From Clostridium aminobutyricum (lineage in GTDB: Bacteria > Bacillota > Clostridia > Peptostreptococcales > Anaerovoracaceae), in the NCBI RefSeq assembly GCF_017255415.1, contig NZ_JAFJZZ010000001.1:248001-312000 (forward strand): a stretch of DNA of 64,000 bases, in the 5' to 3' direction. Positions 9,304 to 17,818 of this stretch are shown here, in pieces. Made by a program: the position numbers and the translations under genes. Below the pieces are notes generated by a model. The model ran no database searches and was not told where the DNA came from. It saw only the letters and a list, made by a program, of their open reading frames with translations. Each line of letters opens with the position of its first letter. Position 1 is the first letter of the stretch.

Positions 9304-10941
9304 CTACCAATTACCCTTGCAAATCGTTTCGGTAGTATTGTTATAGAACATGATTTGATTTCCTTTGATCGATATATTATTGCAAAAAGTTTTGTCCGAG
9401 GTTTTGAACACCACCTTACCGGACTGGTCAAATACCATGAGCCGATATTTTGAAGCCTGCGTTTCTTCAAAGGTACAAACAAAATACTCTTCCTTGTCAC
9501 CAAAGATGCCCATGCTGTCTACTTTCGCACCCGGGTTTAAAGATTCCGTTTTTCCCAGCATATGCAGCTCTCCGGTTGCAGCGTTTGTCCAATAAATCTT
9601 TTCGCCGGCCACAGCAAAGAGCCCATTCGAATCGGAGTTAGAAATTCCAGTAGCTGCACCTAAACGTTCTTCGGTTCCGTCTTTCAGTGAAATCCTGTAA
9701 AAATTTTCACTGTTGAAGTAATACAGAAAATCATCGGATATTTGTGCCCCCTGCGCATATTGTGTACTTACCCGAGCAGTTTCTTTCGTTTTTATATTGA
9801 CTTTGTAAATGGCGATGTCATCCAGTTTGATATTGGCGTCGAGGCTTGTTCCGCTGAGAACTTTAGCCGCTCTTACATAAAGTTCATCGCCTATTCGTGT
9901 GAGCTCAGGAAGTCCATACACCTTGCACAGACTGTAATACCAATAACCTGAATCACCGAGCTGAATGTCTTCGGAACTGCCTTCCTGCATTCTCAAATTT
10001 CCGGGACCCGGTGTCGGCCCTGTCCAATAATAAAAAAGAGTATCTCCAATAAGGGTGGTTTGCCAGTAGCTGGATTGAATTTCCTGCGTACTGCCGTCTG
10101 CTTTTAGTTTATGCTTGTGATCCGAGCCCATAACGGCCCCGCCGGAGTGAAAAAACAGAAAAGGCTCACCGTTTTCCAAGTAAAGAGAATGGTCATCGTA
10201 AGTTGTTCCGTCTCCATAACTCCAAACATTCAGCTGATACACCTTTTTCCCTTTCGAAGGGGCAGACAGAGGGGCTTGAATGATAGCACCTTTCGTATCG
10301 TCATAATATACATAATCGCCGACTGGAAGGACGCAATTGCTTCGTTTCCCCGGATAAGGAGCATATTCTCCTTGAACCGGCCTGCTGGTTGGCAGGGAAA
10401 TTTGACTGAGTTTGATATTATCCGAATGGATCACTAAGCCTTTTTTATTATCAAAACTGTAATCCCAACCAAACGCTTCTGCACCGTATTTCCATGTCAT
10501 CGGGAAATAGGTAATATCTCTGAAAGATAAGAGAGGAAACTCTTCCTTGCTGTTATCGATGATTTTGCCGTTTACTTTTACAGGAAATGTTGGGATGGTA
10601 GCGGTGTAATTTTTGCTATTTTTTGCAGAAGATTTGTATAGTTGGTAGGCTGCTGTAACACCTGTTTTTTCGATAGTAAGCCCTTGGGTGTTTCCTTTCC
10701 AAGTGGATTCAATCCCTAGAAACCGGCAATCACTATAAGTCATTGGAAAATAAGTAATATTTTTATAGACGATCAAGGGATATTTACTGTAATCGTTGTT
10801 CACCACTTCACCGTTCATCGTAACGTTGAAATTCGGCAAGGATACTGCTACAGCGTTTGTTTTCTGTGCGCCAAAAGCAAAAATGGAATGACTGCCGACC
10901 AAAATAAATAAAGCAATAAAAATCATTAGTTTTCTTCTCAT
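9304..10941 (-). CDS. Secreted protein with two stalk-like repeats and a DUF5050-like beta-propeller region
   Basis: A 545-residue protein with an N-terminal signal peptide (MRRKLMIFIALFILVGSHSI, cleavage probably after the Ala in FAFGA). Residues about 35-95 and 115-175 are two related repeats, seen in YPLIVYKNITYFPMT and FPLLSFRDITYFPMT, each followed by a GxxxxW segment like the copper-amine-oxidase N-terminal (stalk) domain. The remaining 350 residues have repeated blades such as GDYVYYDDTKGAI and GEKIYWTNAATGEL, typical of DUF5050-type beta-propellers that show no enzymatic residues. It is probably exported and surface-bound. It starts 15 bp after the upstream stalk-domain gene and is surely cotranscribed with it. 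Confidence 0.75.
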   Translation of the reverse strand: MRRKLMIFIALFILVGSHSIFAFGAQKTNAVAVSLPNFNVTMNGEVVNNDYSKYPLIVYKNITYFPMTYSDCRFLGIESTWKGNTQGLTIEKTGVTAAYQLYKSSAKNSKNYTATIPTFPVKVNGKIIDNSKEEFPLLSFRDITYFPMTWKYGAEAFGWDYSFDNKKGLVIHSDNIKLSQISLPTSRPVQGEYAPYPGKRSNCVLPVGDYVYYDDTKGAIIQAPLSAPSKGKKVYQLNVWSYGDGTTYDDHSLYLENGEPFLFFHSGGAVMGSDHKHKLKADGSTQEIQSSYWQTTLIGDTLFYYWTGPTPGPGNLRMQEGSSEDIQLGDSGYWYYSLCKVYGLPELTRIGDELYVRAAKVLSGTSLDANIKLDDIAIYKVNIKTKETARVSTQYAQGAQISDDFLYYFNSENFYRISLKDGTEERLGAATGISNSDSNGLFAVAGEKIYWTNAATGELHMLGKTESLNPGAKVDSMGIFGDKEEYFVCTFEETQASKYRLMVFDQSGKVVFKTSDKTFCNNISIKGNQIMFYNNTTETICKGNW

Positions 10942-10956
10942 ATTTTACACACCCTT

Positions 10957-12129
10957 TTAAAACTCCTCGACGAAGCTTTTTTTATAAATGGAGACGGAAC
11001 CGTCTGAATTATAATGAAGGTAGGATGGAATACATTCGACCGTTCCATACCACATCCGCTCTGTTTCTCCTTTTGGTTTCCATGACCGATACAAATCAAA
11101 TGCATCGAAATCAGAATAGCTTTCTGTATTGATCGTGGATACTTTTATATTTGCTATCTTTGCGTTTTCCGATTTGGAAAAACAATTGCTGCCGTCAAAT
11201 ATTTTTGACATGGCCATAGAGGTGACGGCTTTTATAGAAGCATGACTAAAGTCAGTAACCGAAGAGGCTTTACGAATGATTTCTTTATTGTCCAATTCCA
11301 CTACTAGATCTACTTGAGATTCGGAGATTGCTTCACTATAAAATTTTAAGTGATGGGTGGAACCCTGGTCCAAGTATACCGGATTTCCCCAACCCCAGAA
11401 GTTCCCTTGACGCAGGTAGACGGTCCATTTGTTGTAATTCGGATTCGTGGAATCTTCAATAAACTGAAACCCTGCCTCGGTATTGCCTATATCATTTTGC
11501 CAATCAAAACCAAAATAGACATACGGACAGTCTCCCTTTTCTGCAATACTTACAGTTGGCAGTGTGATATCGGCTTCCATGCCGTCAAATCCGGAATAGT
11601 TCAGTTGCTTTCGCAGAAATATCCCGGTGGAACCGCCATTTATGTTGGACGGCGTTAAAGGATAATACGTATTCGTAGCATTTTGGTTTTGAGCATCTGA
11701 GACGACTGATATCGAAAAGGTCTGGTTGTCCCAATTGACGTCATAGCCGTAAGCAGATAGGACCGCTCTTAAAGGCAGATAGGTGCGTCCGTTTTTCAAC
11801 ACGGCCGGTGTATCTGTAGCTAGGATGGTCTGATCTTTAAAAAAGAACGATTCTCCTACGGGAATTTGGACTTGAACATGATCTTTTCTTGCAATAACCG
11901 TTTGTTTTTCCTGATTCCAATTGACCTCACATCCGATGGAGGCTAAACAAACACGTAAAGGGAGCATGGTACGGCCGGATTCCGTGATATAGGGGTATCC
12001 GGTTGAATCATCAAAGGTCACCGCCTTACCATCTATCGTCAGTGAGAGCTGCTTTTCTGCACCATAGCAAGGAAGGGCATTCGCCCATATCAATAAGCAG
12101 CATAAAGACGTCAGTATTATTTTTTTCAT
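10957..12129 (-). CDS. Secreted stalk-domain (copper amine oxidase N-terminal-like) protein
   Basis: A 390-residue exported protein. The signal peptide is MKKIILTSLCCLLIWANALP followed by a cleavage site near CYGAE. Residues about 25-140 form two stalk motifs (GRTMLPLRVCLASIGCEVNW and GRTYLPLRAVLSAYGYDVNW), the fold used by many Firmicutes as a cell-envelope spacer. The remaining 240 residues look like a beta-sandwich with many aromatic residues (YFGFDWQNDIGN, FWGWGNPVYLDQG), perhaps a carbohydrate-binding jelly roll, but I cannot assign a family. A GGAGG directly abuts the in-frame ATG at 12138 and is about 9 nt from the ATG at 12129, so the latter is preferred and also gives the better signal peptide. 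Confidence 0.75.
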   Translation of the reverse strand: MKKIILTSLCCLLIWANALPCYGAEKQLSLTIDGKAVTFDDSTGYPYITESGRTMLPLRVCLASIGCEVNWNQEKQTVIARKDHVQVQIPVGESFFFKDQTILATDTPAVLKNGRTYLPLRAVLSAYGYDVNWDNQTFSISVVSDAQNQNATNTYYPLTPSNINGGSTGIFLRKQLNYSGFDGMEADITLPTVSIAEKGDCPYVYFGFDWQNDIGNTEAGFQFIEDSTNPNYNKWTVYLRQGNFWGWGNPVYLDQGSTHHLKFYSEAISESQVDLVVELDNKEIIRKASSVTDFSHASIKAVTSMAMSKIFDGSNCFSKSENAKIANIKVSTINTESYSDFDAFDLYRSWKPKGETERMWYGTVECIPSYLHYNSDGSVSIYKKSFVEEF

Positions 12130-12295
12130 TCTATTCATCCTCCATTTATCTTTCTACTATATAGGACAGAAAAAAGTGTGATAATGTTTCATTTAATCTG
12201 CAATATTTTGGGTATCTATAATTTCATACGATATATTTTTTATGGATTAGCCTGCTGGCCGGAACATCAAATCACTGTTATTTTACTCAAAAATA

Positions 12296-12304
12296 TGATA
12301 TAAT
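12296..12304 (+). promoter_or_regulatory. Extended -10 promoter for dnaE
   Basis: TGATATAAT is an extended -10 element with no convincing -35. Transcription would begin near 12311, which places both copies of the tandem repeat inside a dnaE leader of about 250 nt. Confidence 0.5.
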
Positions 12305-12322
12305 GAATGCCATTATTGATAC

Positions 12323-12470
12323 GGCGTTGCCTTTTTGCCCCAAGCTTGCTTGGCAAGGCAAAACGGACAGCAGGGAGCGGAGCGAGTCGGAGCCGAAGGC
12401 GTTGCCTTTTTGCCCCAAGCTTGCTTGGCAAGGCAAAACGGACAGCAGGGAGCGGAGCGAGTCGGAGCCG
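12323..12470 (+). repeat. Two tandem 75-bp GC-rich repeats in the dnaE leader
   Basis: The block 12323-12395 is repeated without a difference at 12398-12470 (period 75 bp). Each copy contains a hairpin: an inner 6-bp stem CCAAGC/GCTTGG and an outer 7-bp stem TTTTGCC/GGCAAAA, then a GC-rich tail AGCGGAGCGAGTCGGAGCCG. The composition differs strongly from the AT-rich flanks. The rest of the 435-bp gap between the stalk-domain operon and dnaE (12130-12564) holds only the promoter element and the dnaE ribosome binding site. Confidence 0.9.
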
Positions 12471-12564
12471 TTGCCGTAAGGAAGCATTCATTGAATCATA
12501 CTGCGACGCTGCTTGTATGATATCATGTTGTAGGATACGATACAAGACAAGAAAGGGGATAACC

Positions 12565-15500
12565 ATGGCATTTACACATTTGCACGTACATACGGAATAT
12601 AGTTTGCTTGATGGTGCTGCACGCATTACAGATCTGATCGGAAGAGCAAAAGAACTGGATATGAAGTCCATTGCTATCACTGACCATGGTGTAATGTTTG
12701 GGGTTATCGATTTTTATAAAGAAGCACGAAAGCAAGGAATACGGCCGATTATCGGCTGTGAAGTATATACTGCGGCAAGAACAATGCTTGATAAAGACGT
12801 TGATAAGGATAAGCATCAAGGGCATTTAGTACTATTGGCGAAGAACAATGAAGGTTATCAAAACCTCATTAAAATTGTTTCGGAAGGATTTACAAAAGGA
12901 TATTACTATAAACCCAGAATAGATAAACATGTCCTTCGAAAGCACCATCAAGGCATTATCGCATTATCTGCCTGCCTAGCTGGTGATATACAGCGAAAAT
13001 TAATGAATAGAGACTACGAAGGAGCCAAGAAAGAGGCCCTTGAACTGCTGGATATCTTCGGAGAAGGGAATTTCTATTTAGAGCTTCAAGATCAAGGCTT
13101 AGAAGAGGAATATGCGATTCTCGACGGGATGGTAAAATTGCATGAAGAAACAGGAATCCCTTTTGTGGCTACCAATGATGTGCATTATGTTCGTCAGGAA
13201 GATGCGGCCGCACATGACGTGTTACTTTGCATTCAGACGGCCACCAATGTGGACGATGAAAATCGCATGCGTTTTCCGAACGACCAATTTTATCTAAAAT
13301 CAGAAGATGAAATGCGAAAGATATTTGCCAATTTTCCGGATGCGATAGAAAACACCAATCTCGTAGCAGAACAGTGTCAGGTTGATTTTAACTTTGGTGA
13401 GCTTCATTTACCGGAATTTAAGGCACCGGATGGAAAGAGTAATGATGAGTATTTGAGGGAACTTTGCATCGCAGGGTTGAAAGACCGGTACGGTGAAGGA
13501 ACGCCTGAAATCTGGGAGCGCTTTGAATATGAATTGAAAACCATTGAAAAAATGGGATATATCGAATATTTCTTAATCGTATGGGATTTTATTAACTATG
13601 CGAAACAAAATAAGATTGTGGTAGGACCTGGAAGAGGTTCTGCAGCAGGCAGTATTGTGGCCTATGCACTGCGGATTACCGATATCGATCCGATTCGTTA
13701 TGCTCTTATTTTTGAGCGTTTCTTAAATCCGGAGCGAATCAGTATGCCGGATATCGATATTGACTTTTGCTATGAACGACGCCATGAAGTTATTGAGTAT
13801 GTCATTGAAAAATACGGTGAAGATAAAGTAGCTCAAATTATTACCTTTGGAACGATGAAGGCAAAAGCGGCGGTCCGGGATGTGGGCAGGGCACTCAATA
13901 TGAGTTATTCGGAGGCCGATGCAATCGCGAAGGCGATTCCTTTTGATTTAAAAATGACAATCGATAAAGCCCTTCAATTAAATCCGGAATTAAAGAATAT
14001 GTACGAATCCGATAAACGGGTAGCCCAAGTGCTGGACATGGCAAAAGCTTTGGAAGGGATGCCGAGACACGCCTCTACCCATGCAGCAGGTGTGGTGATT
14101 TCCAAAAAAAGCATGAATGAATATGTACCGTTATATTTGGCGGAAAAGGGCATTTCCACCCAATTTACCATGACGACGATCGAAGAGCTTGGCCTATTAA
14201 AGATGGACTTTTTAGGACTTCGTAATCTGACGGTTATCCGGGATGTGCTCGAGATGGTAGAAAAAAGCTATGGAAGAGTCATTGACTTCTCCAAAATGAC
14301 TTACGATGACCCAAAAGTATATGAAGTGATATCGAGCGGCAACACGCAAGGGATATTCCAGATGGAAAGCGGCGGGATGACGCAGTTCATGAAGAATCTG
14401 AAACCGGACTGCTTTGAAGATATTGTCGCCGGAATCTCCCTTTATCGGCCGGGTCCGATGGCTTCCATTCCGACGTATATTGATAATAAGAAAAATCTGG
14501 GAAACATCGAATATCTGCATGAGAGTCTGGAGCCGATTCTGTCTGTTAGCTACGGCTGTTTGGTGTATCAGGAACAGGTTATGCAGATTGTTCGAGATTT
14601 GGCGGGCTATACGTATGGACGAAGCGATCTGGTGCGTCGTGCGATGGGCAAAAAGAAAATGTCCGTCATGCTCGAAGAAAAACAGTATTTTATTCATGGA
14701 AAAGAGGATGAGCAAGGCAATATAGAGATCATGGGCTGTATTCGAAATGGAATTCCGGAAGAGATTGCTGAGGAAATCTTTAATCAGATGGTCAGTTTCG
14801 CTGAATACGCGTTCAATAAATCACATGCTGCGGCTTATGCCGTTATCGCTTATGAAACCGCTTACCTGAAGGCCTATTATCCAACAGAATTTATGGCAGC
14901 TTTGATGACCAGCGTGATGGGCGATTCCGTGCAGATTTCAAAATATATTCGAAATTGCAATGAAATGCATATTGAGGTGCTTCCTCCCAGCATTATAGAC
15001 AGCAGCAAAAAGTTCACCGTAGTGGATGGGAAAATTCATTTCGGTTTGCTGGGTGTCAAAAATGTCGGGGCAGGAGCTATCGATGAAATTATACACACTC
15101 GAGAAGAAAAGGGGAATCCGAAAGATATTTTTCAATTTGTCAATAATATCAATATCCATGAGATCAATAAGAAGGCAATGGAAAGTTTGATAAAAGCCGG
15201 TGCGTTTGATTGCTTAAATGAAAATCGTGCGCAGCATTTAGCTGTATATGAAAGCCTGTTGGAGTCCGCGCAAAGCAATTCCAGAAAAAATATCGAAGGG
15301 CAAATGTCTTTATTTCAGCTTCATAGTGAAGAGATGGAAGTGGATTCTGTGGCAGGGAAATTACCGGATATCGCAAATTTCTCACAGGATTTACTGATCG
15401 CTATGGAAAAAGAGATGTTGGGCGTCTATTTGACCGGACATCCGCTGAAAAATTATGAGGATAAAATACAGAAATTAGCCACTGTAACTGCAGAGGATTT

Positions 15501-16029
15501 GGCTCATGCGGAAACGAACGAAGCTATTTCAGATGGTATGCAGGTGACGATTGCGGGAATTATAAACAGTAAAAAAATGCTGACGACCAAAAATAACAGA
15601 CAAATGGCTTTTCTTGATATCGAGGATTTGTACGGCACGACTGAGGTGATTGTTTTTCCGAATATTTATGAAAAATATTTGCATTTATTAAAAGAAGAGG
15701 GCATACTTGTGGTAAAAGGCAGTCTCAACTTTAAAGAAGATGAAGCTCCTAAAATTATTGCAGATAAACTCTTTGATATAGAAGCCTTTGGGGAGTTACC
15801 TGCCGATACTCTTGTAAAGATTAAAATCCCGAAAAGGCTTGAGGAACTGGAAACGTTATCGGAGCTGCGGCGTTTGATTATGCTCCATAAAGGCGATTCT
15901 CCCGTGATGATCTATACAGAGAACACCGGGAAAAAGTTTAGAACGGACAAGAACCTATGGGTCGATAGAAGTCAAGAATTTCTGGAACAAGTGACAGAAT
16001 TGGTCGGGAGAGAAAATGTGAAACTGTAA
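12565..16029 (+). CDS. dnaE: DNA polymerase III subunit alpha, DnaE type
   Basis: The 1154-residue replicative polymerase has the DnaE order of domains: PHP domain (HLHVHTEYSLLDG at the N-terminus), palm with GRGSAAGS near residue 356 and the catalytic aspartates in MPDIDIDF near 394-401, the PGPM and FNKSHAAAYA segments of the fingers, helix-hairpin-helix region, and an OB fold around residues 990-1070 (VTIAGIINSKKMLTTKNNRQ). It copies DNA in the cytoplasm. Clostridia usually also carry PolC, which is not in this window. The frame stays open upstream to 12307 through the tandem repeats, but the AAGGGG ribosome binding site at 12553-12558 and the conserved N-terminus MAFTHLHVH fix the start at 12565. 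pfkA follows 57 bp downstream. Confidence 0.96.
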   Translation: MAFTHLHVHTEYSLLDGAARITDLIGRAKELDMKSIAITDHGVMFGVIDFYKEARKQGIRPIIGCEVYTAARTMLDKDVDKDKHQGHLVLLAKNNEGYQNLIKIVSEGFTKGYYYKPRIDKHVLRKHHQGIIALSACLAGDIQRKLMNRDYEGAKKEALELLDIFGEGNFYLELQDQGLEEEYAILDGMVKLHEETGIPFVATNDVHYVRQEDAAAHDVLLCIQTATNVDDENRMRFPNDQFYLKSEDEMRKIFANFPDAIENTNLVAEQCQVDFNFGELHLPEFKAPDGKSNDEYLRELCIAGLKDRYGEGTPEIWERFEYELKTIEKMGYIEYFLIVWDFINYAKQNKIVVGPGRGSAAGSIVAYALRITDIDPIRYALIFERFLNPERISMPDIDIDFCYERRHEVIEYVIEKYGEDKVAQIITFGTMKAKAAVRDVGRALNMSYSEADAIAKAIPFDLKMTIDKALQLNPELKNMYESDKRVAQVLDMAKALEGMPRHASTHAAGVVISKKSMNEYVPLYLAEKGISTQFTMTTIEELGLLKMDFLGLRNLTVIRDVLEMVEKSYGRVIDFSKMTYDDPKVYEVISSGNTQGIFQMESGGMTQFMKNLKPDCFEDIVAGISLYRPGPMASIPTYIDNKKNLGNIEYLHESLEPILSVSYGCLVYQEQVMQIVRDLAGYTYGRSDLVRRAMGKKKMSVMLEEKQYFIHGKEDEQGNIEIMGCIRNGIPEEIAEEIFNQMVSFAEYAFNKSHAAAYAVIAYETAYLKAYYPTEFMAALMTSVMGDSVQISKYIRNCNEMHIEVLPPSIIDSSKKFTVVDGKIHFGLLGVKNVGAGAIDEIIHTREEKGNPKDIFQFVNNINIHEINKKAMESLIKAGAFDCLNENRAQHLAVYESLLESAQSNSRKNIEGQMSLFQLHSEEMEVDSVAGKLPDIANFSQDLLIAMEKEMLGVYLTGHPLKNYEDKIQKLATVTAEDLAHAETNEAISDGMQVTIAGIINSKKMLTTKNNRQMAFLDIEDLYGTTEVIVFPNIYEKYLHLLKEEGILVVKGSLNFKEDEAPKIIADKLFDIEAFGELPADTLVKIKIPKRLEELETLSELRRLIMLHKGDSPVMIYTENTGKKFRTDKNLWVDRSQEFLEQVTELVGRENVKL

Positions 16030-16086
16030 ATACGGAAAAGATGATCTGTTGACTCGTTGGTTGCTATAGAGCAGGGAGGTGCTACA

Positions 16087-17049
16087 ATGAAAAAAATAGG
16101 CGTATTAACAAGTGGGGGAGATTCACCCGGCATGAATGCAGCCATTCGTGCCGCAGTGAGAGGCGCTATTTATTTGGGCATGGAAGTGTATGGCATTGAT
16201 AAAGGCTATGAAGGACTTATTGATGGTGAAATAGAACCGATGACGATCTCTTCCGTATCCGATATTCTTCAGCGAGGGGGAACCATCCTGAGAACAGCAC
16301 GAAGTGAGCGGTTTATGACAACGGAAGGACAGAAAAGAGCCATTTCCATGTTGGAAAACTTTAACATAGACAGCCTTGTGATTGTAGGCGGAGACGGATC
16401 ATTAAAAGGTGGGCTGGACTTGCACAAGCAGGGCATCACGGTGATGGGATTGCCTGGAACAATCGATAATGATTTAGGTTATACGGACTATACTATTGGG
16501 TTTGATACCGCTGTCAATACGGTACTCTCTGCCATCAGCAATATTCGAGATACGTCATCTTCTCATGAAAGAACGACGGTCATAGAAGTAATGGGCAGGC
16601 ATTGCGGAGATATTGCTCTTTATGCTGGCCTTACCGGAGGCGCGGAAACCATATTGATTCCGGAAGTGCCTGTTGATATTAATGCGATTTGCAGAAAAAT
16701 GGTTCAAGGCCGAAACAGAGGCAAGCTGCATAATATTATCATAAAGGCCGAGGGGATTGATTTATCGACACAGGAGTTGGCAGATATTCTAAAAGAACGA
16801 ACGGGTATGGAAACAAAGATTGTTGTTCTTGGCTATATTCAAAGAGGAGGGTCTCCTACAGCAAGAGACCGCATGCTGGCGAGTCGAATGGCGTATAAGG
16901 CAGTGGAATTGCTGGCCGAAGGAAGCGAAAGCCGCGCAATTGGTATCAACGGCAATGAAATCGTTCAGTATCCGCTTGCAGATGCTTTAAAAATGACCAG
17001 AGAGTATGATAAGGATGTCATGAAATTGGCAGATATTTTATCAATCTAA
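16087..17049 (+). CDS. pfkA: ATP-dependent 6-phosphofructokinase
   Basis: The 320-residue enzyme phosphorylates fructose 6-phosphate in glycolysis. The family motifs are complete: GVLTSGGDSPGMNAAIRAAV, GGDGSLKGG for ATP binding, PGTIDNDLGYTDYTIGFDTA with the catalytic Asp, and MGRHCGDIALYAGL. GGGAGG at 16074-16079 is 7 nt before the ATG at 16087; an earlier in-frame TTG at 16057 precedes that site and is rejected. The dnaE-pfkA order is widespread in clostridia and the two are likely cotranscribed. A strong terminator follows directly. Confidence 0.96.
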   Translation: MKKIGVLTSGGDSPGMNAAIRAAVRGAIYLGMEVYGIDKGYEGLIDGEIEPMTISSVSDILQRGGTILRTARSERFMTTEGQKRAISMLENFNIDSLVIVGGDGSLKGGLDLHKQGITVMGLPGTIDNDLGYTDYTIGFDTAVNTVLSAISNIRDTSSSHERTTVIEVMGRHCGDIALYAGLTGGAETILIPEVPVDINAICRKMVQGRNRGKLHNIIIKAEGIDLSTQELADILKERTGMETKIVVLGYIQRGGSPTARDRMLASRMAYKAVELLAEGSESRAIGINGNEIVQYPLADALKMTREYDKDVMKLADILSI

Positions 17050-17055
17050 TAAATG

Positions 17056-17106
17056 AAAATCCATGCATTGGGAACGTTTCTTGTTCGCTTAATGCATGGA
17101 TTTTTT
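17056..17106. terminator. Terminator between pfkA and the convergent gntR gene
   Basis: Perfect 14-bp stem (17056-17069 with 17091-17104), 21-nt loop and a T run; A-rich on the other side, so it can serve both directions. Confidence 0.88.
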
Positions 17107-17133
17107 ACTTTTATATAATACTTTAATTAAACC

Positions 17134-17817
17134 TTACAGTTCAGTGCTTTTGACGGCGTTTTTGATGCGGGAAATGGAAGTGTCCATGTGTTTTCCCATC
17201 GCTTGAGCGCCGGCTTCTACATCTTTATTTTGGAACGCTAAGAAGATCTCACGATGTTCCTCTAATACCTCTGCTAAATAGTTGTCCGGAAAAGTCTCCG
17301 ATTTACGGCTGTGTTTGATATAAATTTGATACGACGACAGAACATGCTGCAGCATTCGGTTATGAGATGCAGTATAAATCAGTTGATGAAATCCGGTATT
17401 AATGTTCAGCATTTTATGAATATCATTTTTTTGAGTATAGAATTCCATGAATTCAAAGGTCTCTTCTAAATCTGCCATTTCGTCATCTGTGATCCGCTCT
17501 ATTGCCCATCGTACGGCTTGGATCTCATAAGCTTTTCTAAGTTCATACATGTCCGCCATATCTTGCTGCGAAAATCCGATGACAAAAGCACCGCGATTTG
17601 GAATGGTTTCAATCAAACCTTCCATCTCAAGCTGCCGTAAAGCTTCCCGGACGGGAGTTCGGCTCACTTTATATTTATCGCAGATACTTTGTTCTGTGAG
17701 TTTTTCTGAAGCACGCATTTTACCTTGTAAGATATCTTTTTGCAGCATCGAAAACAAATTGTTGGAAATAGGCAGATTCTTAGCCTTAGAGTTTTCGTTG
17801 TACTGATATAGTACCAT
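17134..17817 (-). CDS. GntR-family transcription regulator, FCD (FadR-like) type
   Basis: A 227-residue repressor or activator with an N-terminal winged helix (residues about 25-85, DKYKVSRTPVREALRQLEME) and an all-helical FCD ligand domain (residues about 95-215) with the acidic and histidine residues that often bind a metal and an organic acid. Its AGGAGG lies within the last codons of the isocitrate dehydrogenase gene and only one base separates the two genes, so it is translated from the same mRNA. Its position at the end of the acn-icd operon implies that it controls that operon, perhaps in response to citrate or a related acid; this is inference. Confidence 0.88.
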   Translation of the reverse strand: MVLYQYNENSKAKNLPISNNLFSMLQKDILQGKMRASEKLTEQSICDKYKVSRTPVREALRQLEMEGLIETIPNRGAFVIGFSQQDMADMYELRKAYEIQAVRWAIERITDDEMADLEETFEFMEFYTQKNDIHKMLNINTGFHQLIYTASHNRMLQHVLSSYQIYIKHSRKSETFPDNYLAEVLEEHREIFLAFQNKDVEAGAQAMGKHMDTSISRIKNAVKSTEL

Positions 17818-17818
17818 A

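Noticed and set aside
12323-12470. Tandem repeat as a CRISPR array
   Set aside because: The units are contiguous with only 2 bp between identical blocks and no variable spacers, and no cas gene is present.
12307-12564. Open frame reading through the tandem repeats into dnaE, which would add 86 residues to the polymerase
   Set aside because: The added part is repeat-encoded and Arg/Ser/Ala-rich, unlike any DnaE N-terminus. The AAGGGG site and conserved MAFTHLHVH mark the start at 12565.
14414-14725. Alternate frame of 103 codons inside dnaE
   Set aside because: It is a shadow of the dnaE frame with improbable amino acid composition (many Arg, Trp and Cys).
16057-16086. TTG start of pfkA at 16057
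   Set aside because: It precedes the GGGAGG ribosome binding site, and the family N-terminus MKKIGVLTSGGDSPG begins at 16087.
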